In this document: one piece after another, positions 6,388 to 15,377 of the stretch
Layout: each line of letters opens with the position of its first letter
Position numbering within the stretch: the stretch's first letter is position 1
Assembly: GCF_000426865.1 (NCBI RefSeq)
Contig: NZ_AUGE01000020.1
Span: 1 to 64,000, forward strand
Direction: 5' to 3'
DNA length: 64,000 bases
Origin: Citrifermentans bremense R1
GTDB taxonomy: Bacteria; Desulfobacterota; Desulfuromonadia; Geobacterales; Geobacteraceae
Made by a program: the position numbers and the translations under genes
Notes under the pieces: model-generated
Database searches by the model: none
What the model saw: only the letters and a program-made list of their open reading frames with translations
What the model was told of the DNA's origin: nothing

Positions 6388-8949
6388 ATGAACGATGCAG
6401 ATAGCAAAAATGCTGTGAATCGTTCCAGAGACCGCAACGCCTTTGACAGCGACAACGTCTCCCTGTCCACGGAAGAACTGGTCAGGGAACTGCAGGTCTA
6501 TACCGACCTGTACGAGTTCTCCCCCGTAGGACTTTTCACCCTCGACGCCGCCGGTAACATCCGTGGCGTCAACAGCACCGGGGCCGGCCTCCTCGGCAGG
6601 GCTCGGCCGGAACTGGTCGGAGTCCCTTTCGAGCAGGCGGTGGCTGAGCCGTCCAAGGGGGACTTCTCCGTTTTATTGAACGACGCCCGCACCAGCCAGT
6701 CTAAATCCGCCTGCGAATTAACCCTCATCTCCGACTCCTCACGGGAGCTTCCGGTGCGCATAGATGCCCTCAGCTGCAAAGAGGGGACGGAATACCGGCT
6801 GTCGGTGCTCGACATCACCAAGCGCAAGCAGTCGGAGCTGGCGCTCCAGCGTTCCGAGGCCCGCTACCGCCGCCTGTTCGAGACCGCCAAAGACGGCATC
6901 ATGATCGTCGAAGCGGACAGCGGCGCCATCGCCGAGGTCAACCCTTTCCTGGTCGACATGCTCGGTTGCAACAGGGAAGCGCTCTTGGGCAAAACGGTCT
7001 GGGAGCTCGGCTTCTTCGCCCGCATCGTACCGGGCGCCTCCGACTTCAAGGCGATGCAGCAAAAGGAATACTTCCATGGCGACGACCTGCTGCTCGCCAC
7101 GGTACGGGGGCGGGATATCCCCGTGGAGGTGGTAAGCAACTGCTACCAGTCTGAGCAAAGCAGCGTGGTGCAGTTCAACATACGCGACATCAGCATCCGC
7201 AAGAACGCGGAACAGGCACTGCTCACCAGCGAAGAACAGTGCCGGACCATAGTCAGCAACATCAACGAGTACGTCTACAGCGTCCGCTTCGAAGAGGGGG
7301 ACATCACCTCCGTCTACCACAGCCCGAAGTGCTTCGACATCACCGGATACACCCCGGACGAGTACTACCGGGACCCCCTGCTCTGGTTCACCATGATCCA
7401 CGAGGAGGACAGAAACCTGGTGGTCGAGTTTCTCAACGGCATCTTCGCGGGGCTGGACCACGAGCCGATACGGCACCGCATCATCCATAAGGACGGCTCG
7501 GTGCGCTGGATAGTCAACAACTGCGCGGTTCAGAGGCAGCGCAGGGGGGACCGCCTCAGCATCACGCGACTGGACGGCTTCATCCTGGACATCACCGACA
7601 TTAAAAGGGCCGAGGAAAACATCTTCTTCCTGGCCCACCACGATCCGCTCACCAAGCTTCCAAACCGCAGCACCCTATACGAGCGCATGGAGCAGGTGAT
7701 CTGCGCGGCCCAGAAGAGTTCGCGCAACGTGGCCCTGCTTTTCCTCGACATCGACGGTTTCAAGCAGATCAACGACTCCATGGGGCACGACGTAGGGGAC
7801 AGGCTGCTGCAATCGGTGGCCAAAAGACTCAGCGACTGCACCCGCTCCTGCGACGTCGTCTCCAGGCTTGGGGGGGACGAATTCGTGGTGATGCTGTGGG
7901 ACTGCGGCGAGGCCGAGACCACGGTCGTCGCTGAGAAGGTCATCAACGCAGGTTTTCCGGTTCTGGGCAGCAACGTCACCGTGACCCCCAGCATCGGGAT
8001 CAGCATCTTCCCCGACGACGGCCGCGATTACCTGACGCTCTTGAAGCACGCCGACATCGCCATGTACCACGCCAAGAAATCAGGGGGAAACAACTTCCAG
8101 TTCTTCACCCACCGGCTGAACGAAATAGCGCACGAGAGGTTCATGCTGGAAGCGGAGCTGCGCCGGGCGCTGGACCGGGAAGAATTCGTCCTTTATTACC
8201 AGCCCAAGGTCGACCTCTCGACCGGGAGGTTCAGCGGCATGGAGGCGCTGATCAGGTGGCAGCACCCGGCCCACGGGCTGATGCTCCCGGAGAGCTTCAT
8301 CGGCATCGCGGAGGAATCGGGCCTCCTCACCCAGATCAGCAAGTGGATCATCCCGACCGTCTGCCGCCAGATCCAGCAGTGGCAGCAGCAGGGAATCAAC
8401 TCCGTTTCCGCTGCGGTCAACCTCTCTGCCAGCTTCTTCCAGCACCCCGACTTCGAGGAAACCATCGAGGACTCGCTGCTGCAAACCGGCATCGCCCCGG
8501 AGTGCCTGGAGCTGGAGCTCACCGAGGCGACCATCATGAGCGACCCGCAGCGGGTCTTAGGGAGCATGGCGGCCATGAAGGCGCTCGGGCTGCAGCTCTC
8601 CATAGACGACTTCGGCACCGGCTATTCCAGCTTGAGCTACCTGAAAAAACTCCCCGTCGACAAGCTGAAGATAGACCAATCCTTCATCCACAACATCGCC
8701 CGCGACGCCGACAACGCCGCCGTGGTACGTGCCGTGATCAGCATCGGGCGCAGCATGCAGCTCAGGGTGATCGCCGAGGGGGTGGAGAACGCGTCCCAGC
8801 TCGCCTGGCTGCAGGCCGAAGGGAGTGAGGAAGCGCAAGGATACTATTTCAGCCGCCCTCTGCCGGTGGCGAAGATGACCGCGCTTTTGAAACAGAGGGC
8901 AAACTTCCTGCACAACCCGCGCGGAAAGACACAGTCGAAGACGCTCTAG
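6388..8949 (+). CDS. PAS-PAS-PAS-GGDEF-EAL cyclic-di-GMP signalling protein
   Basis: An 853-residue cytoplasmic sensor with no transmembrane segment. Three PAS-type modules lie at about 45-150, 155-275 and 280-415. The first starts YEFSPVGLFTLDAAGNI and the third contains YHSPKCFDITGYTPDEYYRD. A diguanylate cyclase domain follows with intact RLGGDEF near residue 493, then a phosphodiesterase domain with EALIRW near 619, DDFGTGYSSLSYL and KIDQSFI. Both output motifs are intact, so it may make and degrade c-di-GMP or be controlled toward one activity. The ATG follows GGAGGA. It is a single gene with a terminator at 8988. Signal and targets are unknown. Confidence 0.93.
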   Translation: MNDADSKNAVNRSRDRNAFDSDNVSLSTEELVRELQVYTDLYEFSPVGLFTLDAAGNIRGVNSTGAGLLGRARPELVGVPFEQAVAEPSKGDFSVLLNDARTSQSKSACELTLISDSSRELPVRIDALSCKEGTEYRLSVLDITKRKQSELALQRSEARYRRLFETAKDGIMIVEADSGAIAEVNPFLVDMLGCNREALLGKTVWELGFFARIVPGASDFKAMQQKEYFHGDDLLLATVRGRDIPVEVVSNCYQSEQSSVVQFNIRDISIRKNAEQALLTSEEQCRTIVSNINEYVYSVRFEEGDITSVYHSPKCFDITGYTPDEYYRDPLLWFTMIHEEDRNLVVEFLNGIFAGLDHEPIRHRIIHKDGSVRWIVNNCAVQRQRRGDRLSITRLDGFILDITDIKRAEENIFFLAHHDPLTKLPNRSTLYERMEQVICAAQKSSRNVALLFLDIDGFKQINDSMGHDVGDRLLQSVAKRLSDCTRSCDVVSRLGGDEFVVMLWDCGEAETTVVAEKVINAGFPVLGSNVTVTPSIGISIFPDDGRDYLTLLKHADIAMYHAKKSGGNNFQFFTHRLNEIAHERFMLEAELRRALDREEFVLYYQPKVDLSTGRFSGMEALIRWQHPAHGLMLPESFIGIAEESGLLTQISKWIIPTVCRQIQQWQQQGINSVSAAVNLSASFFQHPDFEETIEDSLLQTGIAPECLELELTEATIMSDPQRVLGSMAAMKALGLQLSIDDFGTGYSSLSYLKKLPVDKLKIDQSFIHNIARDADNAAVVRAVISIGRSMQLRVIAEGVENASQLAWLQAEGSEEAQGYYFSRPLPVAKMTALLKQRANFLHNPRGKTQSKTL

Positions 8950-8987
8950 CCCCCGGAAATCAAATCCCTGCTGCTAAGCGGCAAAGA

Positions 8988-9032
8988 AAAAGGCTGGCAG
9001 ATCGCGGTTTCCCGGGCCTGCCAGCCTTTTTT
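8988..9032. terminator. Bidirectional intrinsic terminator
   Basis: AAAAGGCTGGCAG (8988-9000) pairs perfectly with CTGCCAGCCTTTT (9018-9030) and is followed by more T on both strands. It separates the convergent genes ending at 8949 (plus) and 9058 (minus). Confidence 0.9.
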
Positions 9033-9057
9033 CCCCCTCAAGGTCACGCCTCAACGG

Positions 9058-10032
9058 TCAGTCGGCGGTGACGTCCTCCTCGTCCTCAAAATCGTACTCT
9101 TGGTCTTCACCCTGGTCCTGGTCCTGGTCCTCCTCATCGTTCATCATCTGTTCCGGGCCAGGATACTCCCCCTGCATCGTGTCGTGCATCTTTTGCATCT
9201 CCGCGGTCAGCTCGGCCCGCTGCTGCACCATAGTCGCCACGGTCTCCGCCACCAGGTCCAGTTTCGCCTGGCCGTCAGCCTGCCGCATCCGCTGCACCAG
9301 CTGGGCCAGCTCCGCATCCTGGCTTTTTACCTTCTCCATCATGTCGTCCATCATCATGGCATGGTCGGGGTTCCCCTTGGGGCAGTCGCACCCCGGCCTC
9401 CCGCCGTAGGGGCCTTTTCCCTGGCGGCCCCGTCCCACTGGGCTTGGCCGGGCACCGCACCCCGCCCCGTCGCACTCCACGAAGATCGATTGCAGCTCTT
9501 TCTTCACCAGCCCGGAATCGATCCGCTCCTTTTGCACCATCTCTTCCAGCTGCCGCAGGTGCGTCTTCACCTGCACCAGGTGCTCGTCCATCATCTTCTG
9601 CCGCTCCGGCGGCAGCCGCATTGCGCCAAGCGCCGTTGCCCTTTGTTTTTCCATCTCGTCGACGCTGCGCCGCATCTCGGAGACGGCAGTGCGGGCCAAC
9701 CAAGGCTGCACAACCGGGCCCTGGTCCGCCGCCTGGTAAAGGGTCTGGGCGAAGTTGGCGACGTTTCTGTGGTAGGCCCGCATCAGCAGATGCGCGGGTG
9801 TCGGCATCATCTCCTGGTCCATTTGCTGTCCGGGAGGCACCTGGTGTATCGTCGCAGCGGCACCGGTCCCGCCGGCGCGTCCGGCGGTTGCACCACCGTT
9901 TGCGGCAAAACAAGGTACTGCGGCAAGGGCAAGAACTGTTATTACTGCAGCTGTGACTCTCACTGGCAACTTCCCCCTTTTCTTTTTTCTGTCAACCAGA
10001 GCCCCGGACAGCGGTTGCGATAGGTCTTTCAC
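9058..10032 (-). CDS. Exported Met/Asp/Glu-rich protein of unknown function
   Basis: This 324-residue protein has an N-terminal signal (VTAAVITVLALAAVPCFA, cleavage after about residue 43), preceded by a basic stretch RKKKRGK. The mature part is helical and charged, with Met-rich segments (MMMDDMMEKV) and an extremely acidic C-terminus of Asp-Gln-Glu repeats (DEEDQDQDQGEDQEYD). A Cys-rich central patch (CDGAGCG, then CDCPKGN) brackets a Gly/Arg-rich insert, RPSPVGRGRQGKG. Overall it recalls periplasmic Spy/CpxP-type or metal-binding helical proteins, but I see no diagnostic motif. A start further in is possible. It sits beside a cluster of small stress-type genes on the same strand. Confidence 0.75.
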   Translation of the reverse strand: MKDLSQPLSGALVDRKKKRGKLPVRVTAAVITVLALAAVPCFAANGGATAGRAGGTGAAATIHQVPPGQQMDQEMMPTPAHLLMRAYHRNVANFAQTLYQAADQGPVVQPWLARTAVSEMRRSVDEMEKQRATALGAMRLPPERQKMMDEHLVQVKTHLRQLEEMVQKERIDSGLVKKELQSIFVECDGAGCGARPSPVGRGRQGKGPYGGRPGCDCPKGNPDHAMMMDDMMEKVKSQDAELAQLVQRMRQADGQAKLDLVAETVATMVQQRAELTAEMQKMHDTMQGEYPGPEQMMNDEEDQDQDQGEDQEYDFEDEEDVTAD

Positions 10033-10033
10033 C

Positions 10034-10183
10034 CTACAGAGGCCGTCTTCCCTGAATCAGGTTGATTATAACCACGATGATGGCAAGCACCAGCAGCAGG
10101 TGAATGAATCCACCCAAGGTATAGCTGGTTACCAGCCCTAGAAGCCACAGAATCAACAAGATAACCACGATGGTCCACAGCAT
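10034..10183 (-). CDS. Small membrane protein, lmo0937-like
   Basis: A 49-residue, two-helix hydrophobic protein. It begins MLWTIVVILLILWLLGLV, continues with the TSYTLGGFIHLLLVLAI hinge and ends NLIQGRRPL. The pattern matches the lmo0937 family of tiny stress-associated membrane proteins, from memory. AAAAGGAGGACGAC precedes the ATG, a very strong ribosome-binding site. The stop lies 1 base from the start region of the exported protein at 9058-10032, on the same strand. Function is unknown. Confidence 0.8.
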   Translation of the reverse strand: MLWTIVVILLILWLLGLVTSYTLGGFIHLLLVLAIIVVIINLIQGRRPL

Positions 10184-10244
10184 GTCGTCCTCCTTTTGGA
10201 AGCGCCCTGTTGCAGCAGCCGGCCGCCTCCGGTTGTTTTTTACC

Positions 10245-10436
10245 TCACTTTCCCACCCTGAGCCGAGTGATGTTCTCCATGAGCCCGAATACGTTCAAAA
10301 GCCAGATTACCACCACGATGACCACCACCGCGTTGAGGATCGACTTGATGGAACCTGCCATGGGGACATAGGTGTTCACCAGCCAAAGCAGTACTCCCAC
10401 CACGATAAGAACCAGTAAGACCTGTATCAGGGGCAT
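10245..10436 (-). CDS. Small membrane protein, Thivi_2564-like
   Basis: A 63-residue protein with two transmembrane helices, starting MPLIQVLLVLIVVGVLLWLV, then an extracytoplasmic loop NTYVPMAGSIKSILN and a second helix ending LLNVFGL. This matches the Thivi_2564 family, which often neighbours CsbD and lmo0937 genes (from memory). It lies in a same-strand run with both. Function is unknown; envelope stress is inferred from context. Confidence 0.8.
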   Translation of the reverse strand: MPLIQVLLVLIVVGVLLWLVNTYVPMAGSIKSILNAVVVIVVVIWLLNVFGLMENITRLRVGK

Positions 10437-10620
10437 GACGGATACACCTCCCTTGTCGTTCGTCGTCCGGAACCTGATCTCCCCCAGCGCCGGGACCCTG
10501 TCATTGCCCGACCGTTTCGATCACCAGCAGAGCGACCGCAACCACCACCGGCGCCTTGGAGAGAAGCTGCTTCAGGACCCGCGGGCTGCCAGGCTCTTAA
10601 GGCAGCACCGCGTCAGGCGC

Positions 10621-10800
10621 CTACTTCTCCGTTTTCTTCTCTGCCTTTCCGGCGGTTTTTTGCACCTTGCCGGTCACCTTCTCCGCCCTTCCCTGATGCT
10701 CCATGGATACGTTGCGGCTGATGTTGCCGGCTTCTTCTTTCACCTGTCCTTTCAACTCGTGCAGCTTGCCTTTTGTCTGGTCTTTCGTGCTCGGTTTCAT
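10621..10800 (-). CDS. CsbD-family stress protein
   Basis: A 59-residue, highly charged, Lys/Glu/Gly-rich protein with CsbD-like segments DQTKGKLHELKGQVKEEAG and AEKVTGKVQKTAGKAEKK. CsbD-like proteins are general-stress proteins of unknown mechanism. The ATG at 10800 follows CAGGAGGTAAAAACC, which decides against the longer frame open to 10926. The 184 bases between this gene and the Thivi_2564-like gene hold no gene I can support. Confidence 0.85.
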   Translation of the reverse strand: MKPSTKDQTKGKLHELKGQVKEEAGNISRNVSMEHQGRAEKVTGKVQKTAGKAEKKTEK

Positions 10801-11104
10801 GGTTTTTACCTCCTGACCGATTACCTTCGTGCCGGATGATGCATCTTGCCTGATGACTGCGGCCGCTCTGCTGGTGATCGATGCTGCAGCGGGTGCTGCG
10901 CAGGGGAAATGGGTCGTGTGAACCACGGGAAATCCAAACCATTAATTAATGTTAATTTTACAACTCGTTTAGTGTATATGGGGGTGATTTGGTGTCAAGC
11001 GGGGGGCGGCGTGCCTTAGGCAGCCAAGGAAGGGATGCGCGGGGAGGAAAGATGCAGGGGAATCGGCAGGAGGGGGTGCGTGGTGCACTCCCCTCACGGC
11101 CTGG

Positions 11105-11755
11105 TCAACTGAGCGAGGTGAGACCCTGGCGTACGGCGTACTTGGTCAACTCGGCGATGCTGAAAAGGTCCAGCTTTTTCATGATGCTGTGCCGCTGGTT
11201 CTCCACCGTCTTCACGCTGACACCGAAGCTGAAGGCGATCTCCTTCGCGTTTCTGCCGTCGGCGATCAACTGCAGGATCTCCCTTTCCCGCTGGGAGAGG
11301 TTCTCGTAGGTAGCCGGCACCTCGTCGGGAATGCGCTGCAGGTACTCCTTGATCAAAAGCGTGGTCACCCTGGAAGGGAGATAGGTCTCCCCCGAGGCTA
11401 CGGCCCGGATCGCGGTGGCAAGCTCGGCAAAGGCCGAGTCCTTGAGCACGTAGCCGTTCGCGCCTGCCTTCAGCACCTCTACCACGAAGCGCCGGTCCGA
11501 CTCCATGGAAAGCGCCAGCACCCGCGCCTGCGGCCACTCCGCGACGATAGCGCGCGTGGCATCGATGCCGTTCAGGTCGGGCATGGTGATATCCATGACC
11601 GTGACGTCGGGGCGGTTTTCGCGGGCCAATCGGATCGCCTCGGCGCCGGTGGCAGCCTCGGCGATCACCTCCATGTCCTGTTCCTTGTCGATCAGTACGC
11701 GCAACCCCTGCCTCACTATGGTGTGGTCGTCCACGATCAGTACCTTCATACTCAT
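11105..11755 (-). CDS. NarL/LuxR-type response regulator
   Basis: A 216-residue two-domain regulator. The receiver has the acidic pair near residues 9-10 (IVDDH), phosphoacceptor Asp55 in VTVMDITMP, and the conserved Lys in YVLKDS. The C-terminal LuxR helix-turn-helix runs from LSQREREILQLIADG to VSVKTVENQRHSIMKKL. AGGAGG precedes the ATG. It starts 10 bases after its partner kinase gene ends and is the last gene of the operon binding protein, kinase, regulator. DNA targets cannot be told from this window. Confidence 0.95.
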   Translation of the reverse strand: MSMKVLIVDDHTIVRQGLRVLIDKEQDMEVIAEAATGAEAIRLARENRPDVTVMDITMPDLNGIDATRAIVAEWPQARVLALSMESDRRFVVEVLKAGANGYVLKDSAFAELATAIRAVASGETYLPSRVTTLLIKEYLQRIPDEVPATYENLSQREREILQLIADGRNAKEIAFSFGVSVKTVENQRHSIMKKLDLFSIAELTKYAVRQGLTSLS

Positions 11756-11765
11756 ATCCCGCCTC

Positions 11766-14108
11766 CTATTTTATCTCGGTTTCCACGGGAACCTCGATGG
11801 CAGCCCTGGTGCCTCCCTGCGGCCTGGACTCGATGCTGAACACCCCGCCCAGATGCTCTATCTTCTGCTGAACATTCAACAGCCCGAACCCGCCGCTTCT
11901 GGAACGGGTGCCGTCGCCGGCGCCTGGCTTGAGGCCTGTCCCGTCATCCTCCACCTCGATCACGATGCGGTCCCCGACCCGGGTGAAGCGCACCCGGCAT
12001 TTCTTGGTCCCGGCGTGCTTGGCCACGTTGAGCAGCAACTCGCGGACCGCCTGGAACACGGTGGAGCGCACCTCGTAGCGGAGGGGTTTGTCCTTGCCGT
12101 CGTCGCTGAACCCCACTTCCAGCCCGAAGTCGGCGTGCAGTTCCTCCCCCAGCCAGCGCAGCGCGGCTTCCAGGCCGGCGGTGGCCAAAACGGGGGGACG
12201 GATCTGAAAGGTGAGCGACCGGATGTCCTGAAGGGTCTGCTCGATCAGGGTCTCGACCCCCATTGCCTCCGCCTCGCACTCCCCCAGGGGAAGGTTGCTC
12301 GCCAGTGAGTCCAGCTTGATCTTCGCGAGGATCAGGCGCTGCCCCACCTGGTCGTGCAGTTCGCTCGCGATGCGGTCGCGCTCCCGTTCCTCCGCCATCG
12401 AAATCTCGAACGCCATTTCCTGCAGCTTCTGCTGCTGGGACAGGAGTTCGACCTCAACCTTCTTGCGCACCTCGATCTCCTGGATGAGATGCTTGTTGGT
12501 AAGGGAAAGTTTCGCCGTCCTAAGCTGCACCTCCCGCTCCAGTTGCTGCCTCGCCCCCAAAAGTACCTGCTCGGCGACCTTGCGCTCGGTTATATCCATC
12601 ACCGACCCGGTGAGGCCGATGACCGCGCCGGTCTCAGCGAACAGGGGCTGGAAGCTCACCAGCCAATGGCGCAGCCCGCTGGGCCAATCCGCTTGCCCCT
12701 GGACTTCCAGGTTCAGCAGGGACTCCCCACGTTCCAGGACCGGGCGCCACATCTCCTTGAGGGCGACCACGAAGCTGGCAGGATGCACCTCGTCGATGGT
12801 TCTGCCGACATGCTCATCCATGGGCCTGCAGTTGTAGCAGGCCATCTGCTCGTTGAGGCGCAGGTAGCGCATCTCGCGGTCCACGGCGAAGAGGCCGACG
12901 GCAGTGTGGGTGTAGATGTTGGTCAATTCCTGCAGCTGCATCCGGTAGCGGCTCTCGCTTCGGTGCAGCGCCTCCTCAGCCCGTTTGCTCTCGGTTATGT
13001 CCGAGATGAACCCGTGCCAGAGGGTGCCGCCGTCGGTAAGCCGCATGGGGCGCGCCTGCCCGCGCAGCCACCGCATTCCCCCGTCCGGGACGTCGATGAG
13101 GAACTCGTGCTCCCAGGGTTCAAGCGTCTCGGCCGAATAGAGAAAGGTCCCCAGAATGGTCTGGTACTTCTCGGGGGGTAACCTCTCGAAGAGCTGGGCT
13201 GGCTCCTGGAGAGGCGCCGCTGCTGCGCCCTGATTGAGCTCGTCCCCCCCCCTGCTCACGTAGGGGGTACTGAAGAGACCATCCGGGGTGAGGCAGGCCT
13301 GGAACAGTATGCCGGGGACCTGGCTGGAGAGACCGCTCAACAGGTCGTGGCTTTTTTCCAGCTGCCCGGTGTAGTCCTGGACCTTGTCGAGAACGCTGTT
13401 GAATACCCCGGTGAAAAGCGCAAGTTCGTCGCTTCCACGGCACTGCATCCTGTGGCTGAAATCCCCCGCTGCGATCCTCGCCACACCTTCGTTTAAGAGC
13501 TGTAGCCTGCGGCGCAAAAGGGAATTGATGAAAAAGGCATTGGCCCTTCCCCCAGCGACCACCAGCAGCACGAAAGCGAAGGTGAGGAAGATGGTGCGAA
13601 AGTTTGCCCTGTTGAAGCGCTGGCGGGTCAATTCCTGCAGGGCTGCGGAGGATTGCTGCAGGGCGGAATCCTTCAGCATGATCTGGCTGTAGAGCCGGCT
13701 GGCCAACTCGTCGTGGTGCGCCCTGTCCAGCTCCGGGCCCGACTTTCCGCGCAAGAGCTCGACCAGCCGCTGCGAAACCAGCTCCGATTCCCTGAGGTCC
13801 GCCTGCACCTTCTCCAGGACCTCGCGCTCTTGCGGGGCGCGCAGATGCTCGTTCCCCAGCCGGATCGACGCCTCCGCGTCACGGTTCAGGGCGAACCACT
13901 GCACCCTGGCGCGTTCCAGACCGTAGAGGAAAAACTCGTCGCGCAGCGTGGCACGCTCGAAAACGATGGTCTGGATGTCGTCCGACAGCACGTCGTTTTG
14001 CCGGGCCGAGTTCAACTCCCGCGAGGACCAGAACAAGACGGCTGCTCCGAAGACGAGCAGGCTGAAGAACATGATGGAGCTGATTTTCATCCGCTCGGCA
14101 AAGGTCAC
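11766..14108 (-). CDS. Membrane sensor histidine kinase (HAMP-PAS-PAS-HisKA_3)
   Basis: A 780-residue kinase. A first transmembrane helix at about 10-28 and a second near 165-185 flank a helical periplasmic domain of about 135 residues, probably a four-helix-bundle sensor. A HAMP-like segment follows (LLNEGVARIAAGDFSHRM), then two PAS modules and a coiled coil. The HisKA_3 dimerisation motif contains ASELHDQVGQ with the phosphoacceptor His. The HATPase domain holds EVEDDGTGLKPG and GGFGLLNVQQKIEHLGG. The start is GTG after GAAGGTGAGCGC. It lies 4 bases downstream of the binding-protein gene and 10 bases upstream of the regulator, so the three act together. Confidence 0.93.
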   Translation of the reverse strand: MTFAERMKISSIMFFSLLVFGAAVLFWSSRELNSARQNDVLSDDIQTIVFERATLRDEFFLYGLERARVQWFALNRDAEASIRLGNEHLRAPQEREVLEKVQADLRESELVSQRLVELLRGKSGPELDRAHHDELASRLYSQIMLKDSALQQSSAALQELTRQRFNRANFRTIFLTFAFVLLVVAGGRANAFFINSLLRRRLQLLNEGVARIAAGDFSHRMQCRGSDELALFTGVFNSVLDKVQDYTGQLEKSHDLLSGLSSQVPGILFQACLTPDGLFSTPYVSRGGDELNQGAAAAPLQEPAQLFERLPPEKYQTILGTFLYSAETLEPWEHEFLIDVPDGGMRWLRGQARPMRLTDGGTLWHGFISDITESKRAEEALHRSESRYRMQLQELTNIYTHTAVGLFAVDREMRYLRLNEQMACYNCRPMDEHVGRTIDEVHPASFVVALKEMWRPVLERGESLLNLEVQGQADWPSGLRHWLVSFQPLFAETGAVIGLTGSVMDITERKVAEQVLLGARQQLEREVQLRTAKLSLTNKHLIQEIEVRKKVEVELLSQQQKLQEMAFEISMAEERERDRIASELHDQVGQRLILAKIKLDSLASNLPLGECEAEAMGVETLIEQTLQDIRSLTFQIRPPVLATAGLEAALRWLGEELHADFGLEVGFSDDGKDKPLRYEVRSTVFQAVRELLLNVAKHAGTKKCRVRFTRVGDRIVIEVEDDGTGLKPGAGDGTRSRSGGFGLLNVQQKIEHLGGVFSIESRPQGGTRAAIEVPVETEIK

Positions 14109-14112
14109 GCGC

Positions 14113-15096
14113 TCACCTTCTGGTGTTGATCTTTATCGCTTCAGGCTTCACCTCCCGCAGCGGCCTGACGTCAATGTGCTCCAGGTAGTTCGGCATGGCC
14201 GCCTCCGGCACCGGCTTGCGCCTCAACGCCCATCGGCTCTCCTCCTCGAGCAATAGAATCAGCGAGTGTTCGAGCGAAACCCTGAATCTGCTCACGTTCC
14301 AGAACTCGCCTAGAAGCTCGGGGCTCAGCTTCAAGGTCGCGGCCACCATGGTCCGGGCCTCTGCCGGATGCAGGGAAGCAAAAGCCTCCGCCTTGAGCAG
14401 GGCGCGCAGCACGCGCTGCACCAGATCCTGGTTAGCGGTGATGTAGCTGCGGTTTCCCGCCAGGACGTAGGTCTTGGTGTAGAGGTAGGGATCGTAAAAT
14501 ACCCTCCCGGCGGCACCCAGTCCGGTTGCAGCCTCCTTCATGGTGGGATTCCAGGTGGAGGCCGCGTCCACCTCGCCTGCGGCGAGTGCTGCCGGCATCT
14601 GCTGCGGGGACAAACCTACCAAGGTCACCTCCGACCTCTCGATCCGTTGCACCATCAGGAAAGTGTCCAGAAACATCTCAGAGGTGGTGCCCGGGGTGTA
14701 CGCTATCCGCTTCCCACGCAGCTCGGTTGGGCTCGTGAGCCCCCTGGCGACGATGCCGTTGTTCTGCCACGAGGTGAAGATGCTGGCGACCAGGGAGATC
14801 CGCTTCCCGTTCAGCGCGGCAAAGACAAAAGGAGTCTCGGCCACGGTCGCCAGATCGGCCTTTCCCTCGATGACGGCGGCCAAAGCCTGCCTTCCGTAGC
14901 CGAACAGACTCGGCTGCAGCAGCACGCCCTCCTCCTGGAAATAACCCCTGGCCGCGGCGATATGCACCAGCGCGCAATCGGGCTGCGTAGTGTAGGCAAG
15001 CCGCAGTGGAAGCGGCCGCACAGGCTCAGCGGGGGTCTTCGACTGGCAACCGAGGACCAGCAATGACAAAATCAGGATAATTGCAGCTCTTTGCAT
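14113..15096 (-). CDS. Substrate-binding lipoprotein (NMT1/SsuA/NrtA-like) paired with a kinase
   Basis: A 327-residue lipoprotein with lipobox LLVLGC (Cys17). The mature part is a periplasmic-binding fold of the nitrate/sulfonate/thiamine-precursor type: LRLAYTTQPDCALVHIAAARGYFQEEG, then DLATVAETPFVFAALNGK, LRGKRIAYTPGTTSEMFLDT and GEVDAASTWNP. No transporter permease or ATPase is adjacent. Instead it heads an operon with a histidine kinase and response regulator, so it probably acts as a ligand-binding sensor subunit. The ATG follows GGAGGGGAAGG. The ligand is unknown. Confidence 0.9.
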   Translation of the reverse strand: MQRAAIILILSLLVLGCQSKTPAEPVRPLPLRLAYTTQPDCALVHIAAARGYFQEEGVLLQPSLFGYGRQALAAVIEGKADLATVAETPFVFAALNGKRISLVASIFTSWQNNGIVARGLTSPTELRGKRIAYTPGTTSEMFLDTFLMVQRIERSEVTLVGLSPQQMPAALAAGEVDAASTWNPTMKEAATGLGAAGRVFYDPYLYTKTYVLAGNRSYITANQDLVQRVLRALLKAEAFASLHPAEARTMVAATLKLSPELLGEFWNVSRFRVSLEHSLILLLEEESRWALRRKPVPEAAMPNYLEHIDVRPLREVKPEAIKINTRR

Positions 15097-15377
15097 TGAT
15101 ACCTTCCCCTCCGACTGGCAACCGCAAAGCTATCTGGCCGGTTACGAGCTGCCAAGAGAGGGCTTCCTCTGTTTCAGCCTGATTTAGTTATGCAACTGAC
15201 ATTATGCCCGGTTGTTTTAAAAGTACAATACTTTTTGTGGGAATGAACAATGTGGGTGTAAAAGAACGTTCAAAATTGAATGGATAAAGAAAAAGGGCGA
15301 ATTCTAGTTCGCCCTTTCTTTGCTCAACTATAAGCTTAATGCCATTAACCATATTTAACACAAACGAAACAGAGTTA
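15097..15377. other. Intergenic region between the M48 gene and the binding-protein operon
   Basis: These 281 bases lie between two minus-strand genes. They hold the terminator at 15292-15317 and an AT-rich stretch at 15180-15290 that probably includes upstream control sequence of neither gene. I see no coding region. Confidence 0.6.
15292..15317 (-). terminator. Intrinsic terminator after the SH3-M48 genes
   Basis: AAAGGGCGAA (15292-15301) pairs with TTCGCCCTTT (15308-15317) around a 6-base loop. Read on the minus strand the stem is followed by TTCTTTAT, fitting termination of the M48 protease transcript that ends at 15378. Confidence 0.85.
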
